A DNA stretch of 64,000 bases from Runella sp. SP2 (lineage in GTDB: Bacteria > Bacteroidota > Bacteroidia > Cytophagales > Spirosomataceae). Numbering within the stretch: position 1 is the first letter of the stretch; the number at the start of each line of letters is the position of its first letter. The stretch spans positions 5,022,001 through 5,086,000 of the forward strand of contig NZ_CP031030.1 of NCBI RefSeq assembly GCF_003711225.1, written 5' to 3'. A model generated the notes under the pieces. The model did no database searches. It worked only from the letters and a program-made list of their open reading frames with translations, and was not told the DNA's origin. Shown here one piece after another: positions 28,801-37,319 of the stretch. The position numbers and the translations under genes are program-made.

Positions 28801-29648
28801 TGTTTAATTACTTCCACTTTTCCCTTCGGAATCTGCCAGTCGCTCAGGCGTGCCTTGGCGGGGCCAATTCCCAGCTGACCGTCCACCCGCCAATGTTGCG
28901 GGAAACCTTTGTTTTCGGGGTGGTCGAGCACCGCGATGTGCGCCCAATCGGAACGGCCTTCCACCTGCATACCTACATCAACCCAGCCCGCACGCTGCCC
29001 CTCTGCCTTCTCGTTTTTCTGGCGGGCCGCATTGACAACTTCTCCTTTGATGCCCTGCTTCCACGGCATCCGTACAAACAGCCCGCCGTAGTCGTACTTA
29101 CCGATGGTGACGTCGGTTTGGGCTTCACCTGCCCATTCCAAATCCAGCAAATAGCGGCCATCCTGCTCCCGCATTACCCACGTTTGGGTTTCGGTCAGTA
29201 CGGCGTTGCCCTTTTCGTCGAGCAGGTCATACACCGTTTCCCATTTCACTTCCGTACCCTGTGCTTTGATGACTTTGGCTGAGACTTTACGCCAATAATC
29301 GCCTTCGGGATGATGGAAATAATCGCGGCCGTTGACTCGTGTAAATCCCCAGTAAATACCCGTTTGGTGTTTGTGATGACCTGGGCTATACTCCGTTAGA
29401 ATCCCCTTCCCATCAGGTGCCACGATGGGGTGCAGATAAGGTCGGTGGTCGGGTTTTACATTTTGTACCAAAATCGGTTGTTTTATACCTAAACGAAGCA
29501 CCGAAATAGTCGAATTTTTTGAGTCATAAACAGCATGTAACACCGACTTTTTTGGCGGGGCTTTCAGCTGTTGTTTTTCCTTTGGAACGAATGCCATTCC
29601 TACTAATAAACATAAAATGAATCCCAAAAACGCAGATAATCTCTTCAT
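25806..29648 (-). CDS. PmoA-like / PVC-type dehydrogenase / HEAT / cytochrome c fusion
   Basis: A 1,280-residue exported multidomain protein. The ATG at 29648 opens the signal peptide (MKRLSAFLGFILCLLVGMAF); a second ATG 36 bp upstream is possible. Domains in order: a PmoA-like DUF6807 domain (about 30-320), a six-bladed glucose-dehydrogenase-like propeller with heme-binding-family features (about 330-720, with MAFCWDDRGRLWV and NPWGIDYNAKGQLF), HEAT-like helical repeats (about 730-1100), and a C-terminal cytochrome c with CGSCHKMYGKGGNIGPDLTG (first four residues bind heme). The second half matches the PVC-type heme-binding membrane-bound dehydrogenase group. It presumably oxidises a sugar-like substrate in the periplasm. 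Fusion to DUF6807 is notable. The reading frame is intact. Confidence 0.88.
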   Translation of the reverse strand: MKRLSAFLGFILCLLVGMAFVPKEKQQLKAPPKKSVLHAVYDSKNSTISVLRLGIKQPILVQNVKPDHRPYLHPIVAPDGKGILTEYSPGHHKHQTGIYWGFTRVNGRDYFHHPEGDYWRKVSAKVIKAQGTEVKWETVYDLLDEKGNAVLTETQTWVMREQDGRYLLDLEWAGEAQTDVTIGKYDYGGLFVRMPWKQGIKGEVVNAARQKNEKAEGQRAGWVDVGMQVEGRSDWAHIAVLDHPENKGFPQHWRVDGQLGIGPAKARLSDWQIPKGKVEVIKHQLVIYTGELNDVKMNNTWSDYSGQEMMYSLWGIAQQEGRDAKFLTPEEAIANMTLKEGFKVNTWASEPMMTQPMAFCWDDRGRLWVAENRDYESRGSGFSNAGNSRILILEDTNHDGVADTKKVFLEGIAFPAAMAVGFDGLYLGAPPNLLFVPDRNHDDVADMNDIEVRLTGWGIRDRHETLNSLHWGPDGWLYGCQGFATPSKVRKPQGKGKLYRHKDPFPEDILQGEGVDINGGVWRYHPTKDKFEVVAHGFSNPWGIDYNAKGQLFISACVIPHMWHIILGGIYHRQGGQHFNPYIYSDIRTIADHSHRSAHGGARVYQSDAFPEEHKGRIFMANIHEHAVLSDVLVPRGSGFVAKHGDELLMANNAQWVGFSMEVGPDGGLYVLDWHDADICGKEVVNSETGRIFRIMPKESLAKNWDGRYDDLSKLTDKQLAALQTSPSDWHARRARVILQARAVKGSIAADAVTELQTIFQQHTNPDFRLRGMWALYVTNHLSANDLQASLADKDEYVRAWAIQLLCEDKAPNSAALAAFVKMTKDDPSPVVRLYLASAIQRVDTETAWKIAEQLSRHGEDNEDHNLPKMIWFGLEPLVKTNPQRALDLAAQAQIPLVSKYVARRLIDANAPESVVEALAKFQTLPKLNVVSMLEGMRDGLEGRFDLKAPANWSGLYAKLKQSGGETAQLALQIAQRFGDTEATQKSMVALKNKNAPLVQRQQALQAIAVRKREELVAEIPALLNEPKLRLDVIRAIADYDKEPLAKLLIANYKDFTAAEKQQAIQTLSSRPKYGWQLTQALKNQTIPKRDVPPYAARQLLRVVGSGFIEVWGPIEQEPSLEKSYAKYQRMITEKAVATANPVKGEAVFQRTCGSCHKMYGKGGNIGPDLTGSNRASLDYLLFNVLNPSGEIQDDYKLVVVTTRDGRTYSGNVIAENERQLTMRVVGQDAVVVNKSAIQSREVMPTSLMPVGLFDNLSDQEVLDLVKYLRSVKGDKQAKK

Positions 29649-29860
29649 ATCTATTGAATTAAGCCTATTTATTCTTAAAAGCATTCAAATACAAAATGTT
29701 CCTTTTACAAATCATTGTTATTTTCAAACAATTGATTTAATATAACGCTACTTTTTAGGTGGCTCAAAAATGAGGCATATACCAAAGTCAAGAAATAACT
29801 CATAAAAACACCACTTTAACAAAGTAGAAATTATTGACCTCAACACTACTCTAATCCATC

Positions 29861-32449
29861 ATGCTGCTATTCTCTACCAGAAAAGTTATTACAACTTTAC
29901 TCTTGCTCGTTATTGCCTACTCTACCGTCATTGCCCAACAACTCACAGGGCGCGTGTACGAAAATCAAACAGGAAAACCCCTCATCGGAGCCCAGGTCAC
30001 AGTCGAAGGGCTTGATGTCTCAGCCCCCACAAGGCGCGACGGCAGGTACAGTATCCCCGTCAGTCGAGGCGAGTATTTTGTCCGAGTTACAATGCCAGGT
30101 TATGTCACCTACCGCACCCTTATTCGTTTTGGCGTTGTTGACTATCAACTCAACATCTCCATGCGCGTTTCTAGTGACCTTACGCAGGAAGAAACCGAAG
30201 TCGGCACGCGCGACGCCAATACCCGTACCTACACCGATACCCCCGTGGCCATCGATAACATCAAGATTGAACAGTTTGCTGATGCTTTTGGACAGTTGGA
30301 TTTGAGCCAACTGCTCCATTTTGTACTCCCTTCGTTCAACTCCAACCGCCAGTCGGGTTCGGATGGTGCCGACCACGTTGACCCGTCGGTATTGCGGGGG
30401 CTTGGACAAGACCAAGTTTTGGTACTTATCAATGGTAAACGTAAGCACCAAGCGTCACTTATTTACTTATTTGGAACCACAGGCCGTGGCAACACCCCTA
30501 CCGACCTCAATACCATTCCAGTTGCAGCGATTGACCGCGTCGAAATATTACGCGATGGCGCCAGTGCTCAATACGGTTCGGATGCCATTGCGGGTGTTAT
30601 TAACATTGTACTGAAATCTAGCACCAATGGACTAAAGCTAAATACCAACCACAGCATTACCGACCAAGGAGACGGCTTTGTTCAAAACTACAGTTTGCAC
30701 TACGGGAAAGCACTTAAAAACGACGGTTTTTTTGATATAACTGCCGATTATATAGGCCGTGGGCGTTTGTATCGGCCTTCGAGCAGTGCTTATAGCGAGG
30801 TGCCACGTGCCAAATTTGGCGACGCCAAAGTGAACAGTTATAGCGTGTATTTTAACACTGAAGCGCCTTTTAACCGTCAGAAAAAACTGTTTTTCTATGC
30901 TTTTGGCGGTATTCAATCACGTGGTACTGACGCGAATTCTTGGACGTATGAGGCCGACAACGAACGGAACATCAAAGCAATTTATCCCAATGGTTTTGAA
31001 CCCCGTATTTTATCACAAATTTGGGACGGGACGTTTTCCGTGGGCGTCAAAACCAAAACCAACAATGCTTGGAACTTCGACATTAACAATACCTTTGGCC
31101 AAAATCAAATGCGTTATAACGTAGCTAATACCCTCAACGCTTCATTGGGAGCAAACTCCCCTCGTTCATTTGATGCAGGCGGATTTGGGTTATTGCAAAA
31201 CGTGACTGGAGCGCACCTAACGCGCAAATTTCGAAATGGCCTGCGTACGACCCACGTAGCGCTAGGTACCGAATTACGGGTTGAAGACTACTATGTGTTT
31301 GCTGGTGAAGAAGCTTCTTGGAAAAAGTACCCCAACGCCGCCGATTTGCCTGGCGGCGCTCAGACATTCCCAGGCTATCGGCCCGACAACGAAGTGAATG
31401 CTGTTCGTACCAATTTGGGCGCTTATGCTGACCTAGAAACCGACCTTACGCGCTCGCTGTTGGCCACTTTTGCGACTCGTTTTGAGCGTTATAGCGATTT
31501 TGGAAACGCCCTCAATGCCAAAGTTTCGTTTCGACTAAAAGTAAATGAAACCTTCGCCCTCAGAGGATCAGCCAGTACGGGATTCCGCGCGCCTTCGTTG
31601 GCCCAGTCACATTTTAGCTCTATCTTCAACGACGTTGTAGATGGAGTCCCTTTTGAAAAAGTACTGGCCGCCAACAATAGCTCCATTACGCGCGCCCTTG
31701 GGGTCCAACCTCTCAAGCAAGAAACCGCCATCAACGCCAGCGCAGGTGCTGTTTTTAAGCCCAATACCAACTTTAGCCTAACTGTGGATGGTTATTATGT
31801 ATCGGTCAAAAACCGTATTTTGTTGACAGGAGATTTTAGCGAAGACGACCCCGACCTTGCCAAATACCTCAAACCTTTGGACGTAAAATCGGCCTTATTT
31901 TTTACTAATGCCCTGAGTACGCAAAGTTATGGAGTGGACATTGTAGGAACGGCTTTTTCAGAAATTGGTGAAAAAGGAAAACTTGAAACGATGTTTTCCA
32001 TGAATTACAACCACCTTTCTTTGGGCAAAATCAACACAACCGCGTCTTTGGCAGGAAAAGAAGAGTACTATTTTTCGGAACGTGACCAGTCTTACGTTTT
32101 ATACGCTGCGCCAAAATATAAATTCAACCTAACTTTTGCGCTTCAACAACCTAAGTTTAATGCGAACCTTCGTTTTATCGGTTTCTCCAAAATTGACATC
32201 AAAAGCCACGGCCAAGACGACCAAGGCAATTACATCTCAAACATCTACAACGCCCGTGTTATTTCTGATGCCTCCGTCGGCTTTTTGCTCAAAAAAGGTG
32301 CTCGGTTAATTGTCGGCTGCTCCAACCTACTTGGCACTTATACCAACAACCATAACCCCAACGAAAGCGAAACGGGAGGCATGTACGAATCAGTACAGAT
32401 GGGTTACGTGGGGCGCTCTTTCTTTGGTAAACTTCGGTTTAATTTCTAA
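29861..32449 (+). CDS. TonB-dependent receptor with carboxypeptidase-regulatory-like domain
   Basis: An 862-residue outer-membrane receptor. The signal peptide ends near YSTVIAQ (about residue 26). A carboxypeptidase-regulatory-like beta-sandwich (about 27-110, GRVYENQTGKPLIGAQVTV) precedes the plug (about 120-250, with VLVLINGKRKHQASLI and RVEILRDGASAQYGSDAIAGVINIV) and a beta-barrel that ends in a terminal Phe (GKLRFNF). It imports a scarce ligand using TonB energy. No SusD partner lies next to it, so this is the free-standing receptor type. It is divergent from the giant fusion gene, whose product could act on the same substrate (inference). The ligand is unknown. Confidence 0.92.
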   Translation: MLLFSTRKVITTLLLLVIAYSTVIAQQLTGRVYENQTGKPLIGAQVTVEGLDVSAPTRRDGRYSIPVSRGEYFVRVTMPGYVTYRTLIRFGVVDYQLNISMRVSSDLTQEETEVGTRDANTRTYTDTPVAIDNIKIEQFADAFGQLDLSQLLHFVLPSFNSNRQSGSDGADHVDPSVLRGLGQDQVLVLINGKRKHQASLIYLFGTTGRGNTPTDLNTIPVAAIDRVEILRDGASAQYGSDAIAGVINIVLKSSTNGLKLNTNHSITDQGDGFVQNYSLHYGKALKNDGFFDITADYIGRGRLYRPSSSAYSEVPRAKFGDAKVNSYSVYFNTEAPFNRQKKLFFYAFGGIQSRGTDANSWTYEADNERNIKAIYPNGFEPRILSQIWDGTFSVGVKTKTNNAWNFDINNTFGQNQMRYNVANTLNASLGANSPRSFDAGGFGLLQNVTGAHLTRKFRNGLRTTHVALGTELRVEDYYVFAGEEASWKKYPNAADLPGGAQTFPGYRPDNEVNAVRTNLGAYADLETDLTRSLLATFATRFERYSDFGNALNAKVSFRLKVNETFALRGSASTGFRAPSLAQSHFSSIFNDVVDGVPFEKVLAANNSSITRALGVQPLKQETAINASAGAVFKPNTNFSLTVDGYYVSVKNRILLTGDFSEDDPDLAKYLKPLDVKSALFFTNALSTQSYGVDIVGTAFSEIGEKGKLETMFSMNYNHLSLGKINTTASLAGKEEYYFSERDQSYVLYAAPKYKFNLTFALQQPKFNANLRFIGFSKIDIKSHGQDDQGNYISNIYNARVISDASVGFLLKKGARLIVGCSNLLGTYTNNHNPNESETGGMYESVQMGYVGRSFFGKLRFNF

Positions 32450-32456
32450 TTCTGAC

Positions 32457-32497
32457 AACGGTACTTCAAGTCATTTTTCGCTGCTTGGAGTACCGTT
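32457..32497. terminator. Hairpin between convergent genes
   Basis: A 14-bp inverted repeat with one wobble position (AACGGTACTTCAAG / CTTGGAGTACCGTT) and a T-rich 13-nt loop lies between the receptor stop and the stop of the converging gene. Probable terminator for both. Confidence 0.45.
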
Positions 32498-33629
32498 ACA
32501 AGCTTTGTGATAAGGCCACGTACTCGGCAATGAGCGTCCAACAGTGCGCTTCACACTCCCAACGCATTTGTACCAGTGGAGAATTAGCCCATCGGTACAG
32601 CCAAGGGTGTTCGTAGGCGGTCAACAAACCCGCAATAAAAAAGTAAAACCCTTCAAAGTCCGCCTTCGTCAAGGTGGAGATGTCGCGACTCACGGTTGTG
32701 CCTGTCGTTACGCCTAAGCGCATTAATGATGTTTTTAGCACGATTTCGTCCAAAATCGGTTGTTTTTGGGTCAACAACTGCTGCGTATCTGCAATCAATT
32801 TTGCCCGAATCGGCTCTAGTGCTGGAATCACAAAAGCACCCATCAAACGGGCCACGTGATAAATAATCGGAACCGTTCTTGGGTATTCGTGGGCACAGCG
32901 AAACGGCTCCTCAAGGTATCGATTCGTTTCAATAACCGACCGAATGTAAGTCAAGCTATCCTCGTCGTGTCGATTAAGCGGAAGTTGGTATTCATAAATA
33001 CAATACATCAAATTAGCCAATACACAAGCGTCAAATTCGATGTACATATTTTTTCCAAACCAAGTGGAATACGCCCGTAAATTCCGATAATCGGCGTACG
33101 TATTCTTCACCTGTAGCTTCGTGAGGTTCGCGTGTAAAATCAGCTTCTCTTTTAGCCATTTTACCTCTTCGTTAGTAGGCGATGAAGTCAGATAAATCAT
33201 GGCCGTATCGTCCACGTCATCGGGAATCCGAAAATGTTCGAATCGGCGAAATAAATAGCCATTTGGAAAATGATTGGACGGCCGTGTTTTCCAAAAATTA
33301 TACGTTTTCAAACCATCTTTGTTCCGAAAAAGCGGGTACGTTTTTAACGCCTTTTCTTCGATTACCTCCACGAGTTGCTGGGCTTTCGCCGAAAGTATTG
33401 GCTTTATTTTCTGTAACGTAAATACAACCACAGCCGTAAAAAACACCGTCGTATCTGGCCTTACGTACCCAATCGAGCGGTTGACGCGCTGGGCGGGAAA
33501 AAGCCCCGAATCAAAACACCCTTCCCCTTTCGACTGCAAAGCCGCAATTTTTCCGACGATTCTCTCCAGTAGTTCTGCGCTAGTTAAATCCATGTACGAA
33601 TATCGCAAAATCTTTTTCACCAAAAACAT
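32496..33629 (-). CDS. Conserved helical protein with DDVDD motif
   Basis: I do not recognise this family with confidence. Starting at ATG 33629 the protein has 377 residues (365 from the ATG at 33593; an earlier TTG at 33698 is unlikely). It appears all-helical, with a GYVRPDTTVFFTAVVVFTLQKI helix pair early and an acidic DDVDDTAMIYL motif near the middle. Sequence style recalls alpha/alpha-toroid proteins (squalene cyclase or prenyltransferase relatives), in which Asp-rich motifs bind diphosphates or act as acids. That is inference. No signal peptide or membrane segment is evident. It is divergent from the outer-membrane barrel gene at 33722. Confidence 0.65.
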   Translation of the reverse strand: MFLVKKILRYSYMDLTSAELLERIVGKIAALQSKGEGCFDSGLFPAQRVNRSIGYVRPDTTVFFTAVVVFTLQKIKPILSAKAQQLVEVIEEKALKTYPLFRNKDGLKTYNFWKTRPSNHFPNGYLFRRFEHFRIPDDVDDTAMIYLTSSPTNEEVKWLKEKLILHANLTKLQVKNTYADYRNLRAYSTWFGKNMYIEFDACVLANLMYCIYEYQLPLNRHDEDSLTYIRSVIETNRYLEEPFRCAHEYPRTVPIIYHVARLMGAFVIPALEPIRAKLIADTQQLLTQKQPILDEIVLKTSLMRLGVTTGTTVSRDISTLTKADFEGFYFFIAGLLTAYEHPWLYRWANSPLVQMRWECEAHCWTLIAEYVALSQSL

Positions 33630-33721
33630 TGGCACCAAATCCGAACTGTAAATCAGCGATTTAAAAGTTTGGCACGGAGTTTGATAGACCCTAATCAAGT
33701 AACCTTAATCCATACAATAAA

Positions 33722-34453
33722 ATGAAAAAAGTATATACATCGGTTGTTGCTATGCTCATCGCAGGTATGAGTTTTGGCCAGCAAACTTTTATTTTATCAC
33801 ACATCGACCACCGTGGGTTTATCAACCTTTCAGGGGGTATCAGTATGCCTGTAAAGTCGCTCATGAAAGGCGACCCCACGGCACCTTCGGACGTTTCGGC
33901 CCTGCGTGGTACTTCTATGCAAATCACAGGAGGCTATCGTCTTACGCGTCGTTTGGGGGTAGTAGGTTCATTTACCAATTGCTTAAATGAATCAAGTACC
34001 CAAAAGCTAGTTCAAAATATCCAAACAAGTCACTCTGGAGGAAGTTGGAGTGTCACAGGAGGTACTTGGAACTGCTCGCACTTCATGGTAGGGCCTTACC
34101 TGACGTTATCCAAAGGGCTTTTGATGTTTGATGCCCGCGTCACAGGGGGTTATTCTTGGATTGAACGCCCATCGACAGAACTCAAAGGGCAGTTTTATGA
34201 TGTGCCTTTGACCATCAAAACCTCCCAAACCAAAAGCGGTTCATTTTCTGTAGGTGCTGGCAGCAGCATTCGCGTGAAAGTAACCCGCAATTTTGCCCTC
34301 GCCGTCCATGCCGATTACATCAGCACGCGTGCGTCGTACAACAACCTCACCAGCACCCTCACCATCGGTGAAGATAAAGTAGATGACAAAATCAGAGAAG
34401 TACATCCAATAGGTTTATTGAGCTTTGGAGGAGGTTTAAGTTTGCTCTTCTAA
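33722..34453 (+). CDS. Outer-membrane beta-barrel protein
   Basis: A 243-residue exported protein. The signal peptide ends near AGMSFGQ. The rest is a run of alternating amphipathic strands with Gly/aromatic turns (GGYRLTRRLGVVGSF, GPYLTLSKGLLMFDARVTGGYSW in pieces), ending FGGGLSLLF. The terminal Phe is the usual signal for barrel insertion by BAM. It resembles the OmpA-like or PorT-like barrel superfamily; the function is unknown. Transcription ends at the hairpin at 34475-34513. Confidence 0.78.
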   Translation: MKKVYTSVVAMLIAGMSFGQQTFILSHIDHRGFINLSGGISMPVKSLMKGDPTAPSDVSALRGTSMQITGGYRLTRRLGVVGSFTNCLNESSTQKLVQNIQTSHSGGSWSVTGGTWNCSHFMVGPYLTLSKGLLMFDARVTGGYSWIERPSTELKGQFYDVPLTIKTSQTKSGSFSVGAGSSIRVKVTRNFALAVHADYISTRASYNNLTSTLTIGEDKVDDKIREVHPIGLLSFGGGLSLLF

Positions 34454-34474
34454 TGTTGGATTTTACACAACCAT

Positions 34475-34513
34475 AAAAAAACTCCCTCAGGCATGTACCG
34501 AGGGAGTTTTTTT
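34475..34513. terminator. Bidirectional rho-independent terminator
   Basis: A perfect 14-bp stem (arms 34475-34488 and 34500-34513, AAAAAAACTCCCTC against its complement) and 11-nt loop separate the barrel gene from the convergent glgB. Confidence 0.92.
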
Positions 34514-34531
34514 ATGCGTAGGTCTAACCAG

Positions 34532-36565
34532 TTATCCTTTGCGCTTCAACACGATACCCGCCAACGGTGGAATCGTAATCAATATCGACTGTTCCCGCCC
34601 ATGCCACTTGATAGGCTCGGCTGCAATCGGCACTGTATTGCCCACGCCACTACCAAAATACGTGGTCGAATCACTATTAAACACCTCTTCCCAGCTACCC
34701 ACCGCAGGAACACCTATGCGGTATTGATACTGTGGCGTTGGCGTCATGTTGAGCACCACCACTATCGTGTCGCTTGGGTTAATGCCTTTGCGCATATACA
34801 CCACAATTGAGTTGTCACGGTCTTGGGCATCTATCCATTCAAACCCTTCGGGTGAGAAGTTGTAATCGTGTAAAGCTGGCTGAGTACGCAGTGTTTGGTT
34901 TAGGGCTTTCATGCAGGCTTTCATGCCTTGATGCGAGCCATGGTTGAGCAAATGCCAGTCGAGCGACTGCTGGAAATTCCATTCGCGTTCTTGCCCAAAC
35001 TCCCCACCCATAAATACCAGCTTCGTTCCAGGGTGCGTGTACATGTAGGTAAACAACAATCGGAGGTTGGCAAAACGTTGCCATTCATCACCTGGCATTT
35101 TTCCAATCAGCGAGCCCTTTCCATACACCACTTCATCGTGTGAAAGTGGCAACATAAAGTTTTCGGAGAAGGCATAAACCAAACTAAAGGTGATTTGGTC
35201 TTGGTGCCAACGACGATACATGGGGTCTTTTTCAAAATACTTCAAGGTATCGTTCATCCAGCCCATCATCCACTTCATTCCAAAGCCCAGCCCACCTAAA
35301 TACACGGGACGCGAGACCCCAGGGAAGGCCGTCGATTCCTCGGCAATGGTTTGAACGTCAGGAAATTCTTTATAAACTGCTTCGTTCATTTCGCGCAAAA
35401 GCGAAATTGCTTCTAAGTTTTCACGGCCTCCAAATTCATTAGGAATCCATTCTCCGTGTTTGCGTGAGTAGTCGAGGTACAGCATCGACGCCACCGCATC
35501 CACCCGCAAACCATCGGCATGGTAGCGTTCCAACCAAAACAAAGCATTAGAAATCAAAAACGAGCGCACTTCATTGCGGCCGTAGTTAAAGATATAGCTC
35601 TTCCAGTCGGGATGATAGCCTTTGCGAGGGTCGGCGTGTTCGTAGAGGTGCGTTCCGTCAAAATTGTATAAACCGTACGCATCTCCAGGGAAGTGAGAAG
35701 GCACCCAGTCCATCAACACCCCAACGCCCGCTTCGTGAAGTTTTTCAATCAGGTACATCAAATCTTGCGGTGTTCCCATTCGCGAAGCACACGAGAAATA
35801 CCCAGTGATTTGGTACCCCCACGACGGCGGATAGGGCGCTTCCATGATAGGCATGAACTCTACGTGAGTAAATCCCATTTCCTTGACGTAAGGCACCATG
35901 GCATCGGCAATCTCGCGGTAATTAAGAAAACGTTCAGGATCAGAGGGGTCGCGCATCCACGAGCCCAAATGCACTTCATACACCGACATAGGGGCATTAA
36001 GTGCATTGTTTTTTCGGCGGTCGCGCATCCATGCGTCGTCTTGCCATTCGTACCACGTATCCCAAACCACCGAAGCCGTCTTGGGCGCAACTTCGCACCA
36101 CAAGGCAAACGGGTCGGCTTTTTCGAGGTCTTGGCCGTGGTTATTGGAGTGAATAAAATATTTATAAACTTCGCCACGACCAATATTCGGGATAAACCCT
36201 TCCCAAATACCTGAGCCATCCCAGCGAGCGCTTAGTGGATGACTTCCACGGTTCCAGCCGTTAAAATTTCCAATCACCGAGACGAAACGCGCATTGGGAG
36301 CCCATACTGCAAAGTAAGTACCAATGACACCTTTAAACTCGACGACGTGCGAACCGAGTTTTTCGTACAGTTTGTAATGCTTTCCTGATTTAAAAAGGTA
36401 AATATCAAATTCGGAAAACAGGGAATATTCTTCAACATTTTTCAACTCCACCGCGATTTCGGCAGTTTCTGCTGCTTCTACAACGGGTTCGGCTTTCTTG
36501 CGCGTTTTTTTAGGGACAGAGGGTTCGGCTACAACTTCTTTTTTTGTTTTGGTTGATTTTGCCAT
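34532..36565 (-). CDS. glgB: 1,4-alpha-glucan branching enzyme
   Basis: Makes alpha-1,6 branches in glycogen (GH13). It has 677 residues: a Lys/Ala/Glu-rich N-terminal tail (1-45), a CBM48-like domain (about 70-175, FAVWAPNARFVSVIGNFNGW), the catalytic barrel, and a C-terminal beta domain. Catalytic residues are visible: nucleophile Asp356 in DGLRVDAVASM, acid Glu in TIAEEST (near 409), and the third carboxylate in PLSHDEVVYGKGSL. The charged N-terminal tail is longer than in many homologues and probably disordered. No other glycogen gene (glgA, glgC, glgP) is beside it. Confidence 0.95.
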   Translation of the reverse strand: MAKSTKTKKEVVAEPSVPKKTRKKAEPVVEAAETAEIAVELKNVEEYSLFSEFDIYLFKSGKHYKLYEKLGSHVVEFKGVIGTYFAVWAPNARFVSVIGNFNGWNRGSHPLSARWDGSGIWEGFIPNIGRGEVYKYFIHSNNHGQDLEKADPFALWCEVAPKTASVVWDTWYEWQDDAWMRDRRKNNALNAPMSVYEVHLGSWMRDPSDPERFLNYREIADAMVPYVKEMGFTHVEFMPIMEAPYPPSWGYQITGYFSCASRMGTPQDLMYLIEKLHEAGVGVLMDWVPSHFPGDAYGLYNFDGTHLYEHADPRKGYHPDWKSYIFNYGRNEVRSFLISNALFWLERYHADGLRVDAVASMLYLDYSRKHGEWIPNEFGGRENLEAISLLREMNEAVYKEFPDVQTIAEESTAFPGVSRPVYLGGLGFGMKWMMGWMNDTLKYFEKDPMYRRWHQDQITFSLVYAFSENFMLPLSHDEVVYGKGSLIGKMPGDEWQRFANLRLLFTYMYTHPGTKLVFMGGEFGQEREWNFQQSLDWHLLNHGSHQGMKACMKALNQTLRTQPALHDYNFSPEGFEWIDAQDRDNSIVVYMRKGINPSDTIVVVLNMTPTPQYQYRIGVPAVGSWEEVFNSDSTTYFGSGVGNTVPIAAEPIKWHGREQSILITIPPLAGIVLKRKG

Positions 36566-36662
36566 AATATTGAGCTTAGAGTTGGTTCACTATAGGTTAT
36601 ATGGCGCAAAATAGATTTTTTCGAGCCATAATTGTACTATTAAGTTTAAAAAATCTTTTTCA

Positions 36663-37319
36663 ATGACTTTTTTTGACATCAATAACATCTTTTTTGAGGC
36701 ATTGGGTTATAAAATGAGCCACCTCGAATTTTGGGCAACAGTCACTGGCGGCGTGGCGGTTTGGCTCTCAGCCCGTGAAAATGTGTGGAGCTGGATCATC
36801 GGCTTGGTCAATGTCGTACTCGCTTTTGTGTTGTTTTATCAGATACAATTATATCCCGATATGTTTTTGCAGGTATTCTTTTTCATTACCAACCTCATTG
36901 GATGGTGGCAATGGAAATACCCAAAGGCAGCGGAAGCCAACCTCAAGAACGAACTTAGAATTAGCAAATTATCGGTACAACAATGGCTTTTACTGGGTGT
37001 CGGTGGGCTTATCTGTACGGCATTATTAGGGACTTTTGCCAAAAACTTACACGGATTACTTCCTAGCTTATTTAGTCAGCCCAGCGCGTTTCCTTACATG
37101 GATTCTTTCACCACGGTGATGAGCATTGTTGCTACTTTTATGCTCATTCGCAAAAAAATTGAAGCATGGTACGTGTGGCTCTTGGTCGATGCCATTTCTA
37201 CCTACATGTATTCGCTCAAAGACGTAAAGCTGTATGCTTTGCTTTACTTTGTTTTCTGTTTTATCGCCGCTTTTGGGGCTTATAACTGGACCAAAGAATA
37301 CCGAAGTTATTCCAAATAA
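36663..37319 (+). CDS. pnuC: Nicotinamide riboside transporter PnuC
   Basis: Inner-membrane facilitator for uptake of the NAD precursor nicotinamide riboside. It has 218 residues with about seven membrane helices. Typical motifs are WLSARENVWSWIIGLVNV and FFITNLIGWWQW near the N-terminal half, and WYVWLLVDAISTYMY towards the end, with the Trp and Asn residues that line the substrate site in this family. The nicotinamide riboside kinase partner is not present here. Its TAA stop abuts the TAA of the converging peptidase gene with no gap. Confidence 0.93.
   Translation: MTFFDINNIFFEALGYKMSHLEFWATVTGGVAVWLSARENVWSWIIGLVNVVLAFVLFYQIQLYPDMFLQVFFFITNLIGWWQWKYPKAAEANLKNELRISKLSVQQWLLLGVGGLICTALLGTFAKNLHGLLPSLFSQPSAFPYMDSFTTVMSIVATFMLIRKKIEAWYVWLLVDAISTYMYSLKDVKLYALLYFVFCFIAAFGAYNWTKEYRSYSK

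Noticed and set aside
28041-29282. Several open frames on the plus strand antisense to the giant fusion gene
   Set aside because: They are side effects of the high-GC third positions of the fusion gene; none shows a family motif.
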